DNA of 64,000 bases from Lysobacteraceae bacterium P (GCA_005503055.1 SCOX01000006.1:62001-126000), one strand, 5' to 3'. Counted from the stretch's first letter, positions 41,068-50,275 are shown. The notes: generated from the letters alone by a model not told the origin. Translations and numbers: made by a program.

Positions 41068-43830
41068 TCACTGCACCGAACTGGCGCGACGACCGGCGAG
41101 CGTGGATGGTTTGATCAACTTGATGCCTTGCGCGGCGTGGTAGCCGTGGATCTCCTTCACGTCGAGCTTGCGCATGAAGGCGATGGTGTCGGCGGTAATG
41201 ACCTGGCCCGGCACCATGATCGGGAAGCCCGGCGGATACGGAATCACGAAGTTCGCCGAGACCATCTCCGGCCCGTCGCGCAGCCGCTGATCGATCTCGT
41301 CGCTGCCCAGCCTGACGAACTCGCAGTTGGCTTCCTCGTAGGCCATGAAGAATGCCGGCCGCATGTGTCCTTCGTTGCTCGCCCCGGTAGGGTCGTCGCG
41401 GAAGGCGTCGTGGAAACGACTGAAGTTGGGCAGGTCCGGCACGTCAGTCATCAATGCCTTCACACGATCGGCGAACACCTGCTGCCCGGCGCTGCCTTCC
41501 TGCGACAAGCGCGATTCGATCTCACGCGAGAGGTCGGCCAACGCCTTGATCAGCAGCGCCGCATCGCTGTGCGTGTTGTTGATGTTCGTCTGCACCAGCA
41601 CGCTGTTGCGCGAGGTCTTGTTGATCTGGATGTCGAATCGCTCGGCAAGCAGCCCCTTGAACTGCGTGCCATCGAAGCCGGCGGCGCCGCAGATCAGCGT
41701 CAGGCGCGTGGGATCCAGGGCGAACTCGTCGCTGTCCCAGGCCTCGGCCGCTTCCGCCCAGCTCGAGTTCGGCGGACCGTAGTCCTTGATGCCGGACTCG
41801 CGGTACTCCGCGGGGACCATGTCCTCGGGCGTGGCGACGCGGAAGTACTTCGAGATCAGCGGGTGGGTGTTGATGGCGCGACGGATCTTCAGCGCCAGGT
41901 CGGTCATGCGCGTGGTGAGCGCATAGCCTTCCAGCTCCATCTGCCTGCGCGCCAGGTCGAGCGAGGCGATCAGCTGCAGGTTGGGGGACGTCGAGGTATG
42001 GGCGAAGAACGCCTCCTCGAACGGGCCTTCGACCTGATGGAAGTCCTCGTCCCATACCAGCATCATCGAGCCCTGACGGAACGCGGACATCGACTTGTGC
42101 GTCGAGTTTGTCTGGTACACGCGGATGCGCACCTTGTCGGGATCGGGCAACCAGCGTTCGTCCAGCAGGGCAGGATCGCGCGGATCGGGCTCGCCGCGAC
42201 CGGTCTTCCATGCCTCGTACTCTTCGCGATAGGCCTTGCTTCTGTAGCGGGCCGTGAGCGCCGCCGCGGCGCCCATCGCCGTGCGGCGACGATGCAACGG
42301 ATTGAAGCGCGCGAATCCAAACCACGCTTCGTCCCATAGGAAGATCAGGTCGGGCTTGATCGCCAGGCATTCCTCCATCACCCGGCGCGGGTTGTACATG
42401 TGCCCGTCGAACGTGCAGTTGGTCATGTCGATGACCTTGACGCGGTCGAGCTTGCCGCCGGCGGCGCAGTCGAGCAGCGCCTGCTTGATCGTGCGCAACG
42501 GCACCGCGCCGTACATCGAGTACTGCGTGAGCGGGAACGCTTCGACGTAATAGGGCTGCGCGCCGCTCAGCACGAAGCCGTAGTGGTGCGACTTGTGGCA
42601 GTTGCGATCGACGATGACGATGTCGCCCGGCTTGCACACCGCCTGCACCACGATCTTGTTGGAGGTGGACGTGCCATTGGTGCCCAGGTACGCGCGCTTG
42701 GCGCCGAACGCACGCGCGACCGCTTCCTGCGTGCGCTTGATGTTCCCGGTGGGCTCCAGCAGGCTGTCGAGTCCGCCGGTGGTCGCCGAGGACTCGGCGA
42801 ACAGGATGTTGGTGCCGTAGAAGTGGCCCATGTCGCGGATCCAGTTGGATCCGAAGATGGACTTGCCGCGCGCGATGGGCAGCGCGTGGAAGGTGCCGAT
42901 GGGCCGCATCGCGTACTTCTTGAGGTTGTCGAAGTACGGCGTTTCGTAACGGTCGTTGATGCCGTCCAGAATCGACAGGTGGATCTCCATCGGCTCTTCG
43001 AGATGGTGGAACAGGCGTCGCAGGGGCGCGGCGTCGTCGCTGCCCGCAAGCGATTCGGGTGCACGGTCCGACAGCAGGTACAGGTCGAGCTCGGGGCGAT
43101 AGGACGCGATAGTGCGGGCGAGCGTCAACGACAGCGATCCGGGTTCGAGCTCATCCTTATCAAGACGGATGTGGCGCGCGAGGAACTCCTTCAGGTCTGG
43201 CACGTCGTATCGGGAAGCAAAGCCGAATCCGTCGAGCAGCAACACCGACTGAATATCGGAGTTGACCATGACCGCCAGTGCGGCGTCTTCGAAACTGCCG
43301 ACGTGGACCACGGAGTAGTGGAAGGCATCGTCGGGACGGCGCATGCGGCGCATTTCGTCCTTCGAGCGTGTCCACTGTGCGGAATCGGTGTGCGTGACGA
43401 TCAGCACTTCGAAATACGGCTTGTCGTGCAGACCCGCAATGTCCGGCGGCAGCGCATCCAGTGTCGTCCGGTCGAAGTCGTCGTCGAGGCTCCATGCCTG
43501 TTCGTCACGGCGGTAATCGCCGGACAGCAGCGCCGCCGATGCCTTGCGGACCAGGCGGGCGAATGTCGCCGCCTCGCCCCGATCCAGGGCTTCGCGCATG
43601 GCGCCGACCAGGCGTTCGCCCGGGTACGCCCAACAGTGTTCGATGCCCAACACCTTCTCGAACAACTCCTCGCAGCGCCCATGAAGGTCGCTCGCGGACT
43701 TGCCTTTCTCCGCGGCGGCCCAGCCACGCGCGGTCGCGTTGAGCTGGCGCCATTGATCCGCGCGAAGCGAAGCGGCTACCAGAACGTTGGAGAGCCTCGA
43801 CGGCTCGGAAGAATGGAGATCCTGGTTCAT
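41068..43830 (-). CDS. Orn/Lys/Arg-type amino acid decarboxylase, extended form
   Basis: A 920-residue PLP enzyme of fold type I that removes the alpha-carboxyl from an amino acid. The PLP lysine is K579 in NSTHKSMSAFRQGSMM, with FLGTNGTS-like TNGTSTSNK, DMTNCTFDGHMYNP and WDEAWFGFARF in the large domain, and PYPPGFPIMVPGQ at the C-terminal domain. In E. coli AdiA and CadA the lysine is near 370-390, so about 190 extra residues precede the core. It heads an operon with two AspT-type exchangers and an OprD-type porin. Substrate not predictable; acid resistance or energy generation is inference. Confidence 0.88.
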   Translation of the reverse strand: MNQDLHSSEPSRLSNVLVAASLRADQWRQLNATARGWAAAEKGKSASDLHGRCEELFEKVLGIEHCWAYPGERLVGAMREALDRGEAATFARLVRKASAALLSGDYRRDEQAWSLDDDFDRTTLDALPPDIAGLHDKPYFEVLIVTHTDSAQWTRSKDEMRRMRRPDDAFHYSVVHVGSFEDAALAVMVNSDIQSVLLLDGFGFASRYDVPDLKEFLARHIRLDKDELEPGSLSLTLARTIASYRPELDLYLLSDRAPESLAGSDDAAPLRRLFHHLEEPMEIHLSILDGINDRYETPYFDNLKKYAMRPIGTFHALPIARGKSIFGSNWIRDMGHFYGTNILFAESSATTGGLDSLLEPTGNIKRTQEAVARAFGAKRAYLGTNGTSTSNKIVVQAVCKPGDIVIVDRNCHKSHHYGFVLSGAQPYYVEAFPLTQYSMYGAVPLRTIKQALLDCAAGGKLDRVKVIDMTNCTFDGHMYNPRRVMEECLAIKPDLIFLWDEAWFGFARFNPLHRRRTAMGAAAALTARYRSKAYREEYEAWKTGRGEPDPRDPALLDERWLPDPDKVRIRVYQTNSTHKSMSAFRQGSMMLVWDEDFHQVEGPFEEAFFAHTSTSPNLQLIASLDLARRQMELEGYALTTRMTDLALKIRRAINTHPLISKYFRVATPEDMVPAEYRESGIKDYGPPNSSWAEAAEAWDSDEFALDPTRLTLICGAAGFDGTQFKGLLAERFDIQINKTSRNSVLVQTNINNTHSDAALLIKALADLSREIESRLSQEGSAGQQVFADRVKALMTDVPDLPNFSRFHDAFRDDPTGASNEGHMRPAFFMAYEEANCEFVRLGSDEIDQRLRDGPEMVSANFVIPYPPGFPIMVPGQVITADTIAFMRKLDVKEIHGYHAAQGIKLIKPSTLAGRRASSVQ

Positions 43831-44533
43831 TCGGGGCGCTCCAGGTCCTTGCGTGGGGGATATGCGCCTGCGTGCGACCGTATTCCTACTTATTTACTGA
43901 CTGGCAGTGCACCGTGGGAGTGTGGAAGGCTCGAGGCGCGCTTTCTATTGGCCCTAGGACCCATACAGTCGCGCCGTTCGTCGCCTGATCGCGCGCCGTG
44001 CTTCCCCACGGCACGGATCTTGGCGAAGTGAGCGGGTTCCGCGATGGCGCTGGGTTTCACTGGCGAAACGTTTACAGGGAGCGCCGACAGGCAGCCCTGA
44101 TGGAAAGCAGTCCCTTCCGTCGCCCTCGCCGTGACTCGGCACTCCGGCGACAGCAAAAGTGGTGTTCGACACACCGAGCAGGACGGCTTCGCGAACGAAC
44201 GGGCGTTGCTCAACGACGTCGATCGCGACGGATGGTAGAGCCGGAGCATTGCGTGCTCGGCGACCGATCCACGTCGGTTCGACACCACCGACACCAGCCG
44301 CGGCGGCCAACGTCGGGCTCGATGAATCGACAGTCGGACCACCCACGCTGTCGCCGCGCTGGATCTAATGGCGATGGCGAGCTGGACCGCGCTGAGGCCG
44401 CTGAGCGCAGGTGGGGCTGCCCACGCGAGCGCAACAGCGGTCGGGCCTCTGAGGGACGGCGATCGCTGCTGCCGGTATATGGGCGCCATGGCGATGGCCA
44501 GGGAGGTCGGCAGGCGCTGGTAAAATGCCGCCC
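43831..44533. other. Gene-free 703-base region
   Basis: No convincing gene is seen. Open frames exist on both strands (for example 43890-44552 minus, 43998-44582 plus), but their translations are low-complexity Arg/Ser/Pro-rich and lack any family motif. Third-position GC bias is weak compared with flanking genes. The stretch may be decayed sequence or a dispersed family-specific repeat. The promoter of the decarboxylase operon should be at the left edge; the AT-rich run near 43891-43902 (TATTTACTGA) is a candidate site. Confidence 0.5.
44521..44526 (+). promoter_or_regulatory. -10 box TAAAAT, leaderless dusA
   Basis: TAAAAT ends eight bases before the ATG at 44534. It overlaps an earlier in-frame ATG at 44525, which such a transcript could not include, so 44534 is the better start. 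Confidence 0.6.
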
Positions 44534-45535
44534 ATGCGTGCAATCGACCCAAGCCAGCTCCGCCTCTCCGTCGCCCCGATGATGGATTGGACCGACACCC
44601 ACTGCCGGGTGTTTCACCGTCTGCTCGCGCCGCATGCGCGGTTGTATACCGAGATGGTGCATGCCAACGCCGTCGTCCTCGGCGATCGGGCGCGGTTGCT
44701 GGCGATGGATCCGGTGGAGCATCCGGTGGCGTTGCAGTTGGGCGGTAGCGAGCCGGAATTGCTCGGGCAGGCGGCGCGGATCGGTGCTGAGTACGGTTTC
44801 GACGAGATCAACCTCAATTGCGGATGCCCATCCGACCGCGTCCAGGCCGGCCGCTTCGGCGCATGCCTGATGCGTGAACCGCAGCTCGTCGCCGAGGGCG
44901 TCGCGGCGATGATCGAACACTGCAATGTTCCCGTCACGGTGAAGTGCCGCCTCGGTGTCGACGACGATCACGACTGGGATCGCTTCATCGCCTTCATCGA
45001 CACGGTCGCGGCGGCCGGCTGCGGCATGTTCGTGATCCACGCGCGCAATGCGTGGCTGCAGGGACTGTCGCCGAAGGAGAATCGCGAAGTTCCACCGCTG
45101 CGCTACGACTGGGCGTATCGCCTCAAGGGCGAACGGCCGGCGTTGCAGATCGTGGTCAACGGCGGCATCGCGACGCAGGACGAAGCGAGCGCGCACCTGG
45201 CGCACGCCGACGGTGCGATGCTCGGCCGCGCCGCATACCACGATCCCTACCTGCTGCATCGGCTCGACGTCGCCTGGTTCGGTGGCGAGTTGCGCAGCCG
45301 CGGCGAACTGCTGCGCGCGTTGCGTCCGTATGTCGAGGACCAGCTCGACCGCGGCGTCTATCTCAAGCACATCACGCGGCACTTGCTCGGCCTGTTCGCC
45401 GGCGAACGCGGCGGACGTGCGTTCCGCCAGGTGTTGAGCGAAGGCGCGCACAAGCCCGGTGCGGACTGGGCGCTCGTAGAGCAGGCGCTTGCGGTCACCG
45501 AGTCCTTCGCGGGCGAACGGGTGGACGCGGCATGA
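44534..45535 (+). CDS. dusA: tRNA-dihydrouridine synthase A
   Basis: DusA reduces uridine 20/20a in the D-loop of tRNAs with FMN and NADPH. The protein has about 333 residues, a TIM barrel with SVAPMMDWTDTHCR near the start, the catalytic cysteine in NLNCGCPSDRVQAGRFGACLM, VIHARNAWLQGLSPKENR (a DusA-specific pattern) and VVNGGI, followed by the C-terminal helical domain. The next gene overlaps its stop by four bases (ATGA). Confidence 0.93.
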   Translation: MRAIDPSQLRLSVAPMMDWTDTHCRVFHRLLAPHARLYTEMVHANAVVLGDRARLLAMDPVEHPVALQLGGSEPELLGQAARIGAEYGFDEINLNCGCPSDRVQAGRFGACLMREPQLVAEGVAAMIEHCNVPVTVKCRLGVDDDHDWDRFIAFIDTVAAAGCGMFVIHARNAWLQGLSPKENREVPPLRYDWAYRLKGERPALQIVVNGGIATQDEASAHLAHADGAMLGRAAYHDPYLLHRLDVAWFGGELRSRGELLRALRPYVEDQLDRGVYLKHITRHLLGLFAGERGGRAFRQVLSEGAHKPGADWALVEQALAVTESFAGERVDAA

Positions 45536-46443
45536 TCACGCGCGATGCAGCGGCGTTCTTCGCTCATGCCCGGGACATTGCGCACGACTTCGGCCCGGCC
45601 ACGGCGCGTGCGGCCTTCCTGGTGGCGCCCGACGGCTTCCGCCTTGCCGAACCGTCCGCGCAGGACAACCGCTACATGGCGCAGGCCGCGGGGTTCGACG
45701 GCGACTGCGCCATGACACAGCACCACGCGTTGCAACTGGCGCTTTCCGAGGTGCTGCCGACCGTCTGTTTCCCTGGCGATCCGGCCGCGCCGGACGCCGT
45801 CTTTCCCAACAATGTGTTTGCGACGGCGGGCGGCCGCTACGTGGTGGGGCGGATGCGCCACGCGATCCGCCAGCGCGAAGCCGAGCGCGCCGACATCCGC
45901 GGCTTCTTCGGCGGTGTGCTCGACTACGCCGAAATCGACCTGTCCGCCCAGCCGCACCCCTGCGAGCTGACCGGCTCGCTGGTCATCGATCGCGCACGTG
46001 GACTGGGCCTGTGCGGCCTGTCCGAACGCTGCGACGAGGACGGCGCACGGCTCATGCACGAGGCGCTGGGACTGCGCGCGACGCTGCTGTTCGATCTGGC
46101 GCCGGGCGAGTACCACGCCAATGTCGTGCTTGCGGTTCTGGCCGGACGCGCGGTGATCGTCAGCGAACGCGGCTTCGCCGATCCCGGCATCGCCCGGGCG
46201 ATCGGCGATTTCTATGCCCCCCACACCGCATGGCTCGACGAGACCGAACATGCGGCGTTCGTCGGTAACGCCATCGCGCTTTCGGACGACACGGCGTGGA
46301 TGAGCCGCAGCGCCGCCGATGCGCTGGAACCGCGCAACCGGGAGATCCTGGCCGGCGCGGGCTTCCAGGTTCGGTCGGTGGGGCTGGATGCCATCGAGGC
46401 CGGCGGTGGGTCGCTTCGCTGCTGCATCGGCGAGATTTACTAG
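45532..46443 (+). CDS. Guanidino-group modifying enzyme (arginine deiminase-like)
   Basis: A 303-residue protein of the GME superfamily, which acts on arginine, methylarginines or citrulline. Catalytic motifs are VFPNNVF (residues 85-91), an acidic ELTGSLVID, the histidine in FDLAPGEYHANVVL, and a C-terminal cysteine in GGGSLRCCIGEIY. This pattern is like dimethylarginine dimethylaminohydrolase and citrulline-using CtlX-type hydrolases; substrate cannot be decided. Translationally coupled to dusA, which is an unrelated function. Confidence 0.82.
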   Translation: MITRDAAAFFAHARDIAHDFGPATARAAFLVAPDGFRLAEPSAQDNRYMAQAAGFDGDCAMTQHHALQLALSEVLPTVCFPGDPAAPDAVFPNNVFATAGGRYVVGRMRHAIRQREAERADIRGFFGGVLDYAEIDLSAQPHPCELTGSLVIDRARGLGLCGLSERCDEDGARLMHEALGLRATLLFDLAPGEYHANVVLAVLAGRAVIVSERGFADPGIARAIGDFYAPHTAWLDETEHAAFVGNAIALSDDTAWMSRSAADALEPRNREILAGAGFQVRSVGLDAIEAGGGSLRCCIGEIY

Positions 46444-46597
46444 GATTCCCGGGCCGTTGGCGCCTCGCCGACGCGGCAGGGTCTGAATGCCGGCCATTGC
46501 CAATCGGAAAAGTTCAGACCGGATTCACCGCATCGTTTCGAGAATGCACATCTGTCGCACGGTCGTGCGATATTGCCCGCCTCCTGCAGTTGCCGCG

Positions 46598-46930
46598 ATG
46601 AAGATGCCGCCAGCCCGCCTTGTTTCCTCGCTTCTGCTTGCCGCGCTGGTCGCGTCGGCCGGCACGGCGTCGGCGCAGGACCGTCGCGAGCCGGATCGTC
46701 GGGGGCACGAGAAAGGCAACGACCGGCAGGGGCTCTCGGACTCGGTGCGACGGGTGGAGCGCCGCACCGGCGGCCAGGTCCTGAGTGCCGAGCGGGTTCC
46801 GTACGACGGCCGTGACGTCAACCGCGTGAAGGTGGTCGATTCCAGCGGTCGTGTTCGCATCTACATGGACGACCCGCAAACGCGCGATCGCCCGAAGCAG
46901 GAAGACCGTACACGCCGCGACGACGACTGA
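46598..46930 (+). CDS. Exported PepSY-domain protein
   Basis: A 110-residue periplasmic protein with a signal peptide (cut near ASAQD, residue 27), a basic linker, and one PepSY-like domain (SDSVRRVERRTGGQVLSAER then VNRVKVVDSSGRVRIYMDD). A charged Arg/Asp/Gln tail follows. It lies 66 bases before phoP on the same strand. In this group such proteins precede PhoPQ, and a modulating role on the PhoQ sensor is inference. Confidence 0.8.
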   Translation: MKMPPARLVSSLLLAALVASAGTASAQDRREPDRRGHEKGNDRQGLSDSVRRVERRTGGQVLSAERVPYDGRDVNRVKVVDSSGRVRIYMDDPQTRDRPKQEDRTRRDDD

Positions 46931-46996
46931 ACCGCCACGCTCCCTGGTGGCTGCCGGGGTAGTGGCCTAGACAGAACGATAGACATTGGAGTCCAC

Positions 46997-47680
46997 ATGC
47001 GAATTCTGCTGGTCGAAGACGAAGCTCCGCTGCGCGAAACCCTCGCCGCCCGCCTGAAGCGGGAAGGCTTTGCCGTGGACGCCGCCCAGGACGGCGAAGA
47101 AGGCCTGTACATGGGCCGGGAAGTCCCGTTCGACCTGGGCATCATCGACCTGGGCCTGCCGAAGATGTCGGGCATGGAATTGATCAAGGCCCTGCGCGAC
47201 GAAGGCAAGAAGTTCCCCGTGCTGATCCTGACCGCCCGTTCGAGCTGGCAGGACAAGGTCGAGGGCCTGAAGCAGGGCGCCGACGATTACCTCGTCAAGC
47301 CCTTCCACATCGAAGAACTCCTGGCCCGGCTCAATGCGCTGGTGCGCCGTGCCGCGGGCTGGAGCAAGCCCACGCTCGAATGCGGTCCCGTCGTGCTCGA
47401 CCTGGCCGCGCAGACGGTGAGCGTCAACGGCAGCAACGTCGACCTGACCAGCTACGAGTACAAGGTGCTCGAGTATCTGATGATGCACGCCGGCGAGCTG
47501 GTCTCGAAGGCCGATCTCACCGAGCACATCTACCAGCAGGACTTCGACCGCGACTCCAATGTTCTGGAAGTTTTCATCGGCCGCCTGCGCAAGAAGCTCG
47601 ATCCGGACGGTTCGCTCAAGCCGATCGAGACCGTGCGCGGCCGCGGCTACCGCTTCGCCATCGCGCGCAGCGGAGAATAA
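46997..47680 (+). CDS. phoP: Two-component response regulator PhoP
   Basis: A 227-residue OmpR-family regulator with phospho-acceptor D51 (LGIIDLGLP), switch lysine in YLVKPFH, and a winged-helix C-terminus (ETVRGRGYRFAI). The spacing, the 227-residue length and the adjoining phoQ match PhoP of Xanthomonas relatives, which answers low magnesium, low pH and cationic peptides. GGAG lies seven bases before the ATG. Confidence 0.92.
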   Translation: MRILLVEDEAPLRETLAARLKREGFAVDAAQDGEEGLYMGREVPFDLGIIDLGLPKMSGMELIKALRDEGKKFPVLILTARSSWQDKVEGLKQGADDYLVKPFHIEELLARLNALVRRAAGWSKPTLECGPVVLDLAAQTVSVNGSNVDLTSYEYKVLEYLMMHAGELVSKADLTEHIYQQDFDRDSNVLEVFIGRLRKKLDPDGSLKPIETVRGRGYRFAIARSGE

Positions 47681-47809
47681 GCACCAGCGCACGGATTCGA
47701 TGAGCCAGGTGCGCCGGGCGGCGGCGAGTCATCGTCAACGCGCGGCGCGCTGGGTACCCTTGGCGGCGATGCTGCCGCCTGTCATCTCCCTTTCCGCCGG
47801 ACCCCGCCC

Positions 47810-49210
47810 ATGAGCTGGGGGCAGCCGCGTTCGCTGCAGGCCCGGCAGTTGCTGGCGGCCAGCCTGGGCTTGATCGCGTTCCTCGCGCTGGCGGGTTACG
47901 CGCTCGACCGGGCGTTCCTGGAAACGGCCGAGAGCAACATGCGTCAGCGCCTTCGCAGCTTGGCGCTGGCCTACGTCGCGGGTGGCGAGTTCGCCCGCAA
48001 CGGCGAGTTCATCCCGCCCTACGAGACGGTCGATCCGCGCCTGGAACGCCCCGGCAGCGGTCTGTATGCCGAGGTGGTGCTGCCCAACGGGCACTGGGAC
48101 TCGGCCTCCGCGCAGGGGCCGATCCTGCCCGCCGGCAAGATGCTCGAGCCCAATGAGGAAATCTTCGAGCGCGCGTTGCCCATCACCGAAATCAGCGGCG
48201 GGGCAGGCGAGGCCTACCGGTACGGACGCGGATTGATCTGGAGCGCCGGCAGCGACGATGCGCGTGCCGAATTCCCGTACACGATCTACGTGCTGGAAGA
48301 CACCACGGCGCTCAGCCGTCAGGTGAGCGTGTTCCGCCAGGCACTTTGGCGGTATCTCGGCGGCGCGGGGCTGATTCTGATGCTCTTGCAGGCGGTAATC
48401 CTGCGCTGGAGCCTGCGCCCCCTCCGTCGCGTAATCGACGAACTCAAGCGCGTGCAGCGCGGCCTGGCTTCACGCATGAGCGGTCGCCATCCGCGCGAGC
48501 TGGAGCCGCTGACCGAAAGCATCAATGCCTTCATCGAGAGCGAGCGCGAGAACCTGGACCGTCAGCGCAACACGCTGGCCGACCTCGCGCACAGCCTGAA
48601 GACACCGCTCGCCGTGCTGCGCGCGCGCGTGGAGGAAGACGTGCCGGTGCAGGAGCTTCGCGAGGAGATCGACACGCAGGTGCGCCGCATGACCGATCTG
48701 GTGTCCTACCAGCTCGCGCGCGCCGCGCGTTCAGGCCACGTGCTGTTCGCCGCGCCGCTGGAAATCGAGCCGTATGCCGACCAGATCGTGCGCAGTCTCG
48801 AGAAGATCTACGCCGCCAAGGGCGTGATCTGCGAATTCGATATCGACGCCGGTGTGAAGTTCTACGGCGAGCCCGGCGATCTGCAGGAAGTGCTGGGCAA
48901 CCTGCTGGAGAACGCATTCAAGTGGGCGCGTTCGCGCGTGCTGCTGACGGTGAAGGGAGGCGAGATCGCGCCGAACCGCCGTCCGGGCCTGCTGCTGGCG
49001 GTCGACGACGACGGCCCGGGCGTGCCGGAAGACAAGATCGACCTGATCCTGCAGCGCGGCGTGCGCGGCGACGAGCGAGTGCAGGGTCACGGCATCGGGC
49101 TGGCCACGGTGCAGGACGTGGTGCGCAGCTACCGCGGCACGCTGGATGTCAGCCGGTCGCAGGAACTGGGCGGCGCGCATTTCGAGGTCGTACTGCCGCC
49201 GGGCCTGTAA
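47810..49210 (+). CDS. phoQ: Sensor histidine kinase PhoQ
   Basis: A 466-residue inner-membrane kinase. Two membrane helices (about residues 13-34 and 179-201) flank a periplasmic sensor domain; a HAMP linker follows. The kinase core has the phosphorylated histidine in LADLAHSLKTPLAVL, the N-box LLENAFKWA, and DDDGPG and GHGIGLATV in the ATP lid. The periplasmic part keeps the acidic patch expected of a divalent-cation sensor (PNEEIFERALPITE). A 129-base gap separates it from phoP. Confidence 0.9.
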   Translation: MSWGQPRSLQARQLLAASLGLIAFLALAGYALDRAFLETAESNMRQRLRSLALAYVAGGEFARNGEFIPPYETVDPRLERPGSGLYAEVVLPNGHWDSASAQGPILPAGKMLEPNEEIFERALPITEISGGAGEAYRYGRGLIWSAGSDDARAEFPYTIYVLEDTTALSRQVSVFRQALWRYLGGAGLILMLLQAVILRWSLRPLRRVIDELKRVQRGLASRMSGRHPRELEPLTESINAFIESERENLDRQRNTLADLAHSLKTPLAVLRARVEEDVPVQELREEIDTQVRRMTDLVSYQLARAARSGHVLFAAPLEIEPYADQIVRSLEKIYAAKGVICEFDIDAGVKFYGEPGDLQEVLGNLLENAFKWARSRVLLTVKGGEIAPNRRPGLLLAVDDDGPGVPEDKIDLILQRGVRGDERVQGHGIGLATVQDVVRSYRGTLDVSRSQELGGAHFEVVLPPGL

Positions 49211-49225
49211 CCGCGACTGTGTGGC

Positions 49226-49975
49226 TCAGGCGAAAGGCGAGGGGCCGTAGAAGCGTTCCAGGTGCGCAGCAACCGCTGGCATTTCGGCGCGCAGCAGCTG
49301 CGGATCGCTGAAGTGGTATTCGCTGACGACGGCGAAGAACTCCTCGGGCGCTTCGGCGGCATAGCCGTCGATCGCCGTTTCGCGGCCGCGGTCGACCTGC
49401 TTGGCCAACGCGTCGTACGCGGTCTGGAAATCGCGCGCCCATTCCTTCTGCCATGGACGCGGCAGCGGCGGCGTGCCGTCGAGCACGCCGTCGAGCACGT
49501 CGATCTTGTGCGCCATCTCATGCGTGGCGACGCAGAAGCCGGCGCGCGGATCCTCGCAATCGGCCAGGACGTCGGCCCACGAGAGGATCACCGGGCCCAT
49601 TTCCCAGGCTTCACCGATCAGCTCGTCCTGCCATTCGTGCAGAACGCCCGCGGCATCGACATGCGTGCGGTTAACACGGAAGGCGTCGGGATAGACGATG
49701 AGCTGCGACCAGCCGCGCAGGCCTTCCGCGCCGAATTCCAGCAGCGGCAGGCAGCACAGTGCAGCGAGGCTGCAACGCTGCTCTGCGTCAAGTGTCAGCT
49801 CGCCAACCGGCGTGATCGTCTTTTCGTGGAGGAATCGCGCGGCGAGTTCGCGCAGGCGCGCGCCGCGTGCGGTGTCGAGTGGGCGCAGCCACGGCAATCG
49901 TCCGTGCGTGGCGCGCCAGATGTCATCGGAAATGGGTGCGGGCGAGAACCGCAGACGCCGAAACAGGCCTAGCAA
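49226..49975 (-). CDS. mtfA: Mlc titration factor A-type peptidase
   Basis: A 249-residue cytoplasmic zinc metallopeptidase (M90). The zinc motif is THEMAHKID near residue 150, with the third ligand region in AAEAPEEFFAVVSEYHF, and the N-terminal DAEQRCSLAALCCLPLLEFG helix is typical. In E. coli MtfA binds Mlc and relieves repression of ptsG; the target here is unknown. The start is TTG at 49975 with AGGA ten bases upstream. Convergent with phoQ. Confidence 0.88.
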   Translation of the reverse strand: MLGLFRRLRFSPAPISDDIWRATHGRLPWLRPLDTARGARLRELAARFLHEKTITPVGELTLDAEQRCSLAALCCLPLLEFGAEGLRGWSQLIVYPDAFRVNRTHVDAAGVLHEWQDELIGEAWEMGPVILSWADVLADCEDPRAGFCVATHEMAHKIDVLDGVLDGTPPLPRPWQKEWARDFQTAYDALAKQVDRGRETAIDGYAAEAPEEFFAVVSEYHFSDPQLLRAEMPAVAAHLERFYGPSPFA

Positions 49976-50011
49976 ATCACGGTCCTGACGAAACTACCGC
50001 GACGCCAGATA

Positions 50012-50275
50012 TCAGCGGAACATGCCCGGCAGGAAGCTGTGCCAACGCGGCGACTGCATGCGGCCGCCGTTGCTGGCGTCGCTATGGACGCTGGGACGGA
50101 CGGACTTCGTCTCGCGCGCCGGGGCGGGCGCACGCGGGTTCGCACGGACGTTCTCGCGGGCGATAGAGGATGCTTCCGGGCAGCTACCGCTGTTGGCGGA
50201 GCTGAGCTTGATCTCGCGCGCAGCCACCGTCGAGCTGGCGACCACGATGAGCAGGCACAGGCAGATCCGGAACAT
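50012..50275 (-). CDS. Small exported protein, 87 aa
   Basis: A signal peptide of about 22 residues (MFRICLCLLIVVASSTVAAR) leads into a mature part rich in Ala, Arg, Ser and Pro with one cysteine (GSCPEASS). The 5' region carries a short hairpin (CCCGGGG and complement, 50295-50312) and a TATAGT -10 candidate at 50322-50327 on the minus strand. No family recognised. Confidence 0.5.
   Translation of the reverse strand: MFRICLCLLIVVASSTVAAREIKLSSANSGSCPEASSIARENVRANPRAPAPARETKSVRPSVHSDASNGGRMQSPRWHSFLPGMFR

Noticed and set aside
41111-41128. TTGATCAACTTGATG, possible FNR site inside the decarboxylase gene
   Set aside because: Half-site spacing and orientation do not fit TTGAT-N4-ATCAA and it lies within coding sequence.
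44525-44533. Alternative dusA start ATG at 44525
   Set aside because: It overlaps the likely -10 box TAAAAT, so the transcript would begin after it; the Shine-Dalgarno-like GGGAGG is too far upstream.
43890-44552. Minus-strand ORF of 220 codons in the gene-free region
   Set aside because: No motif, no ribosome site, codon use unlike real genes here, and it runs into dusA on the other strand.
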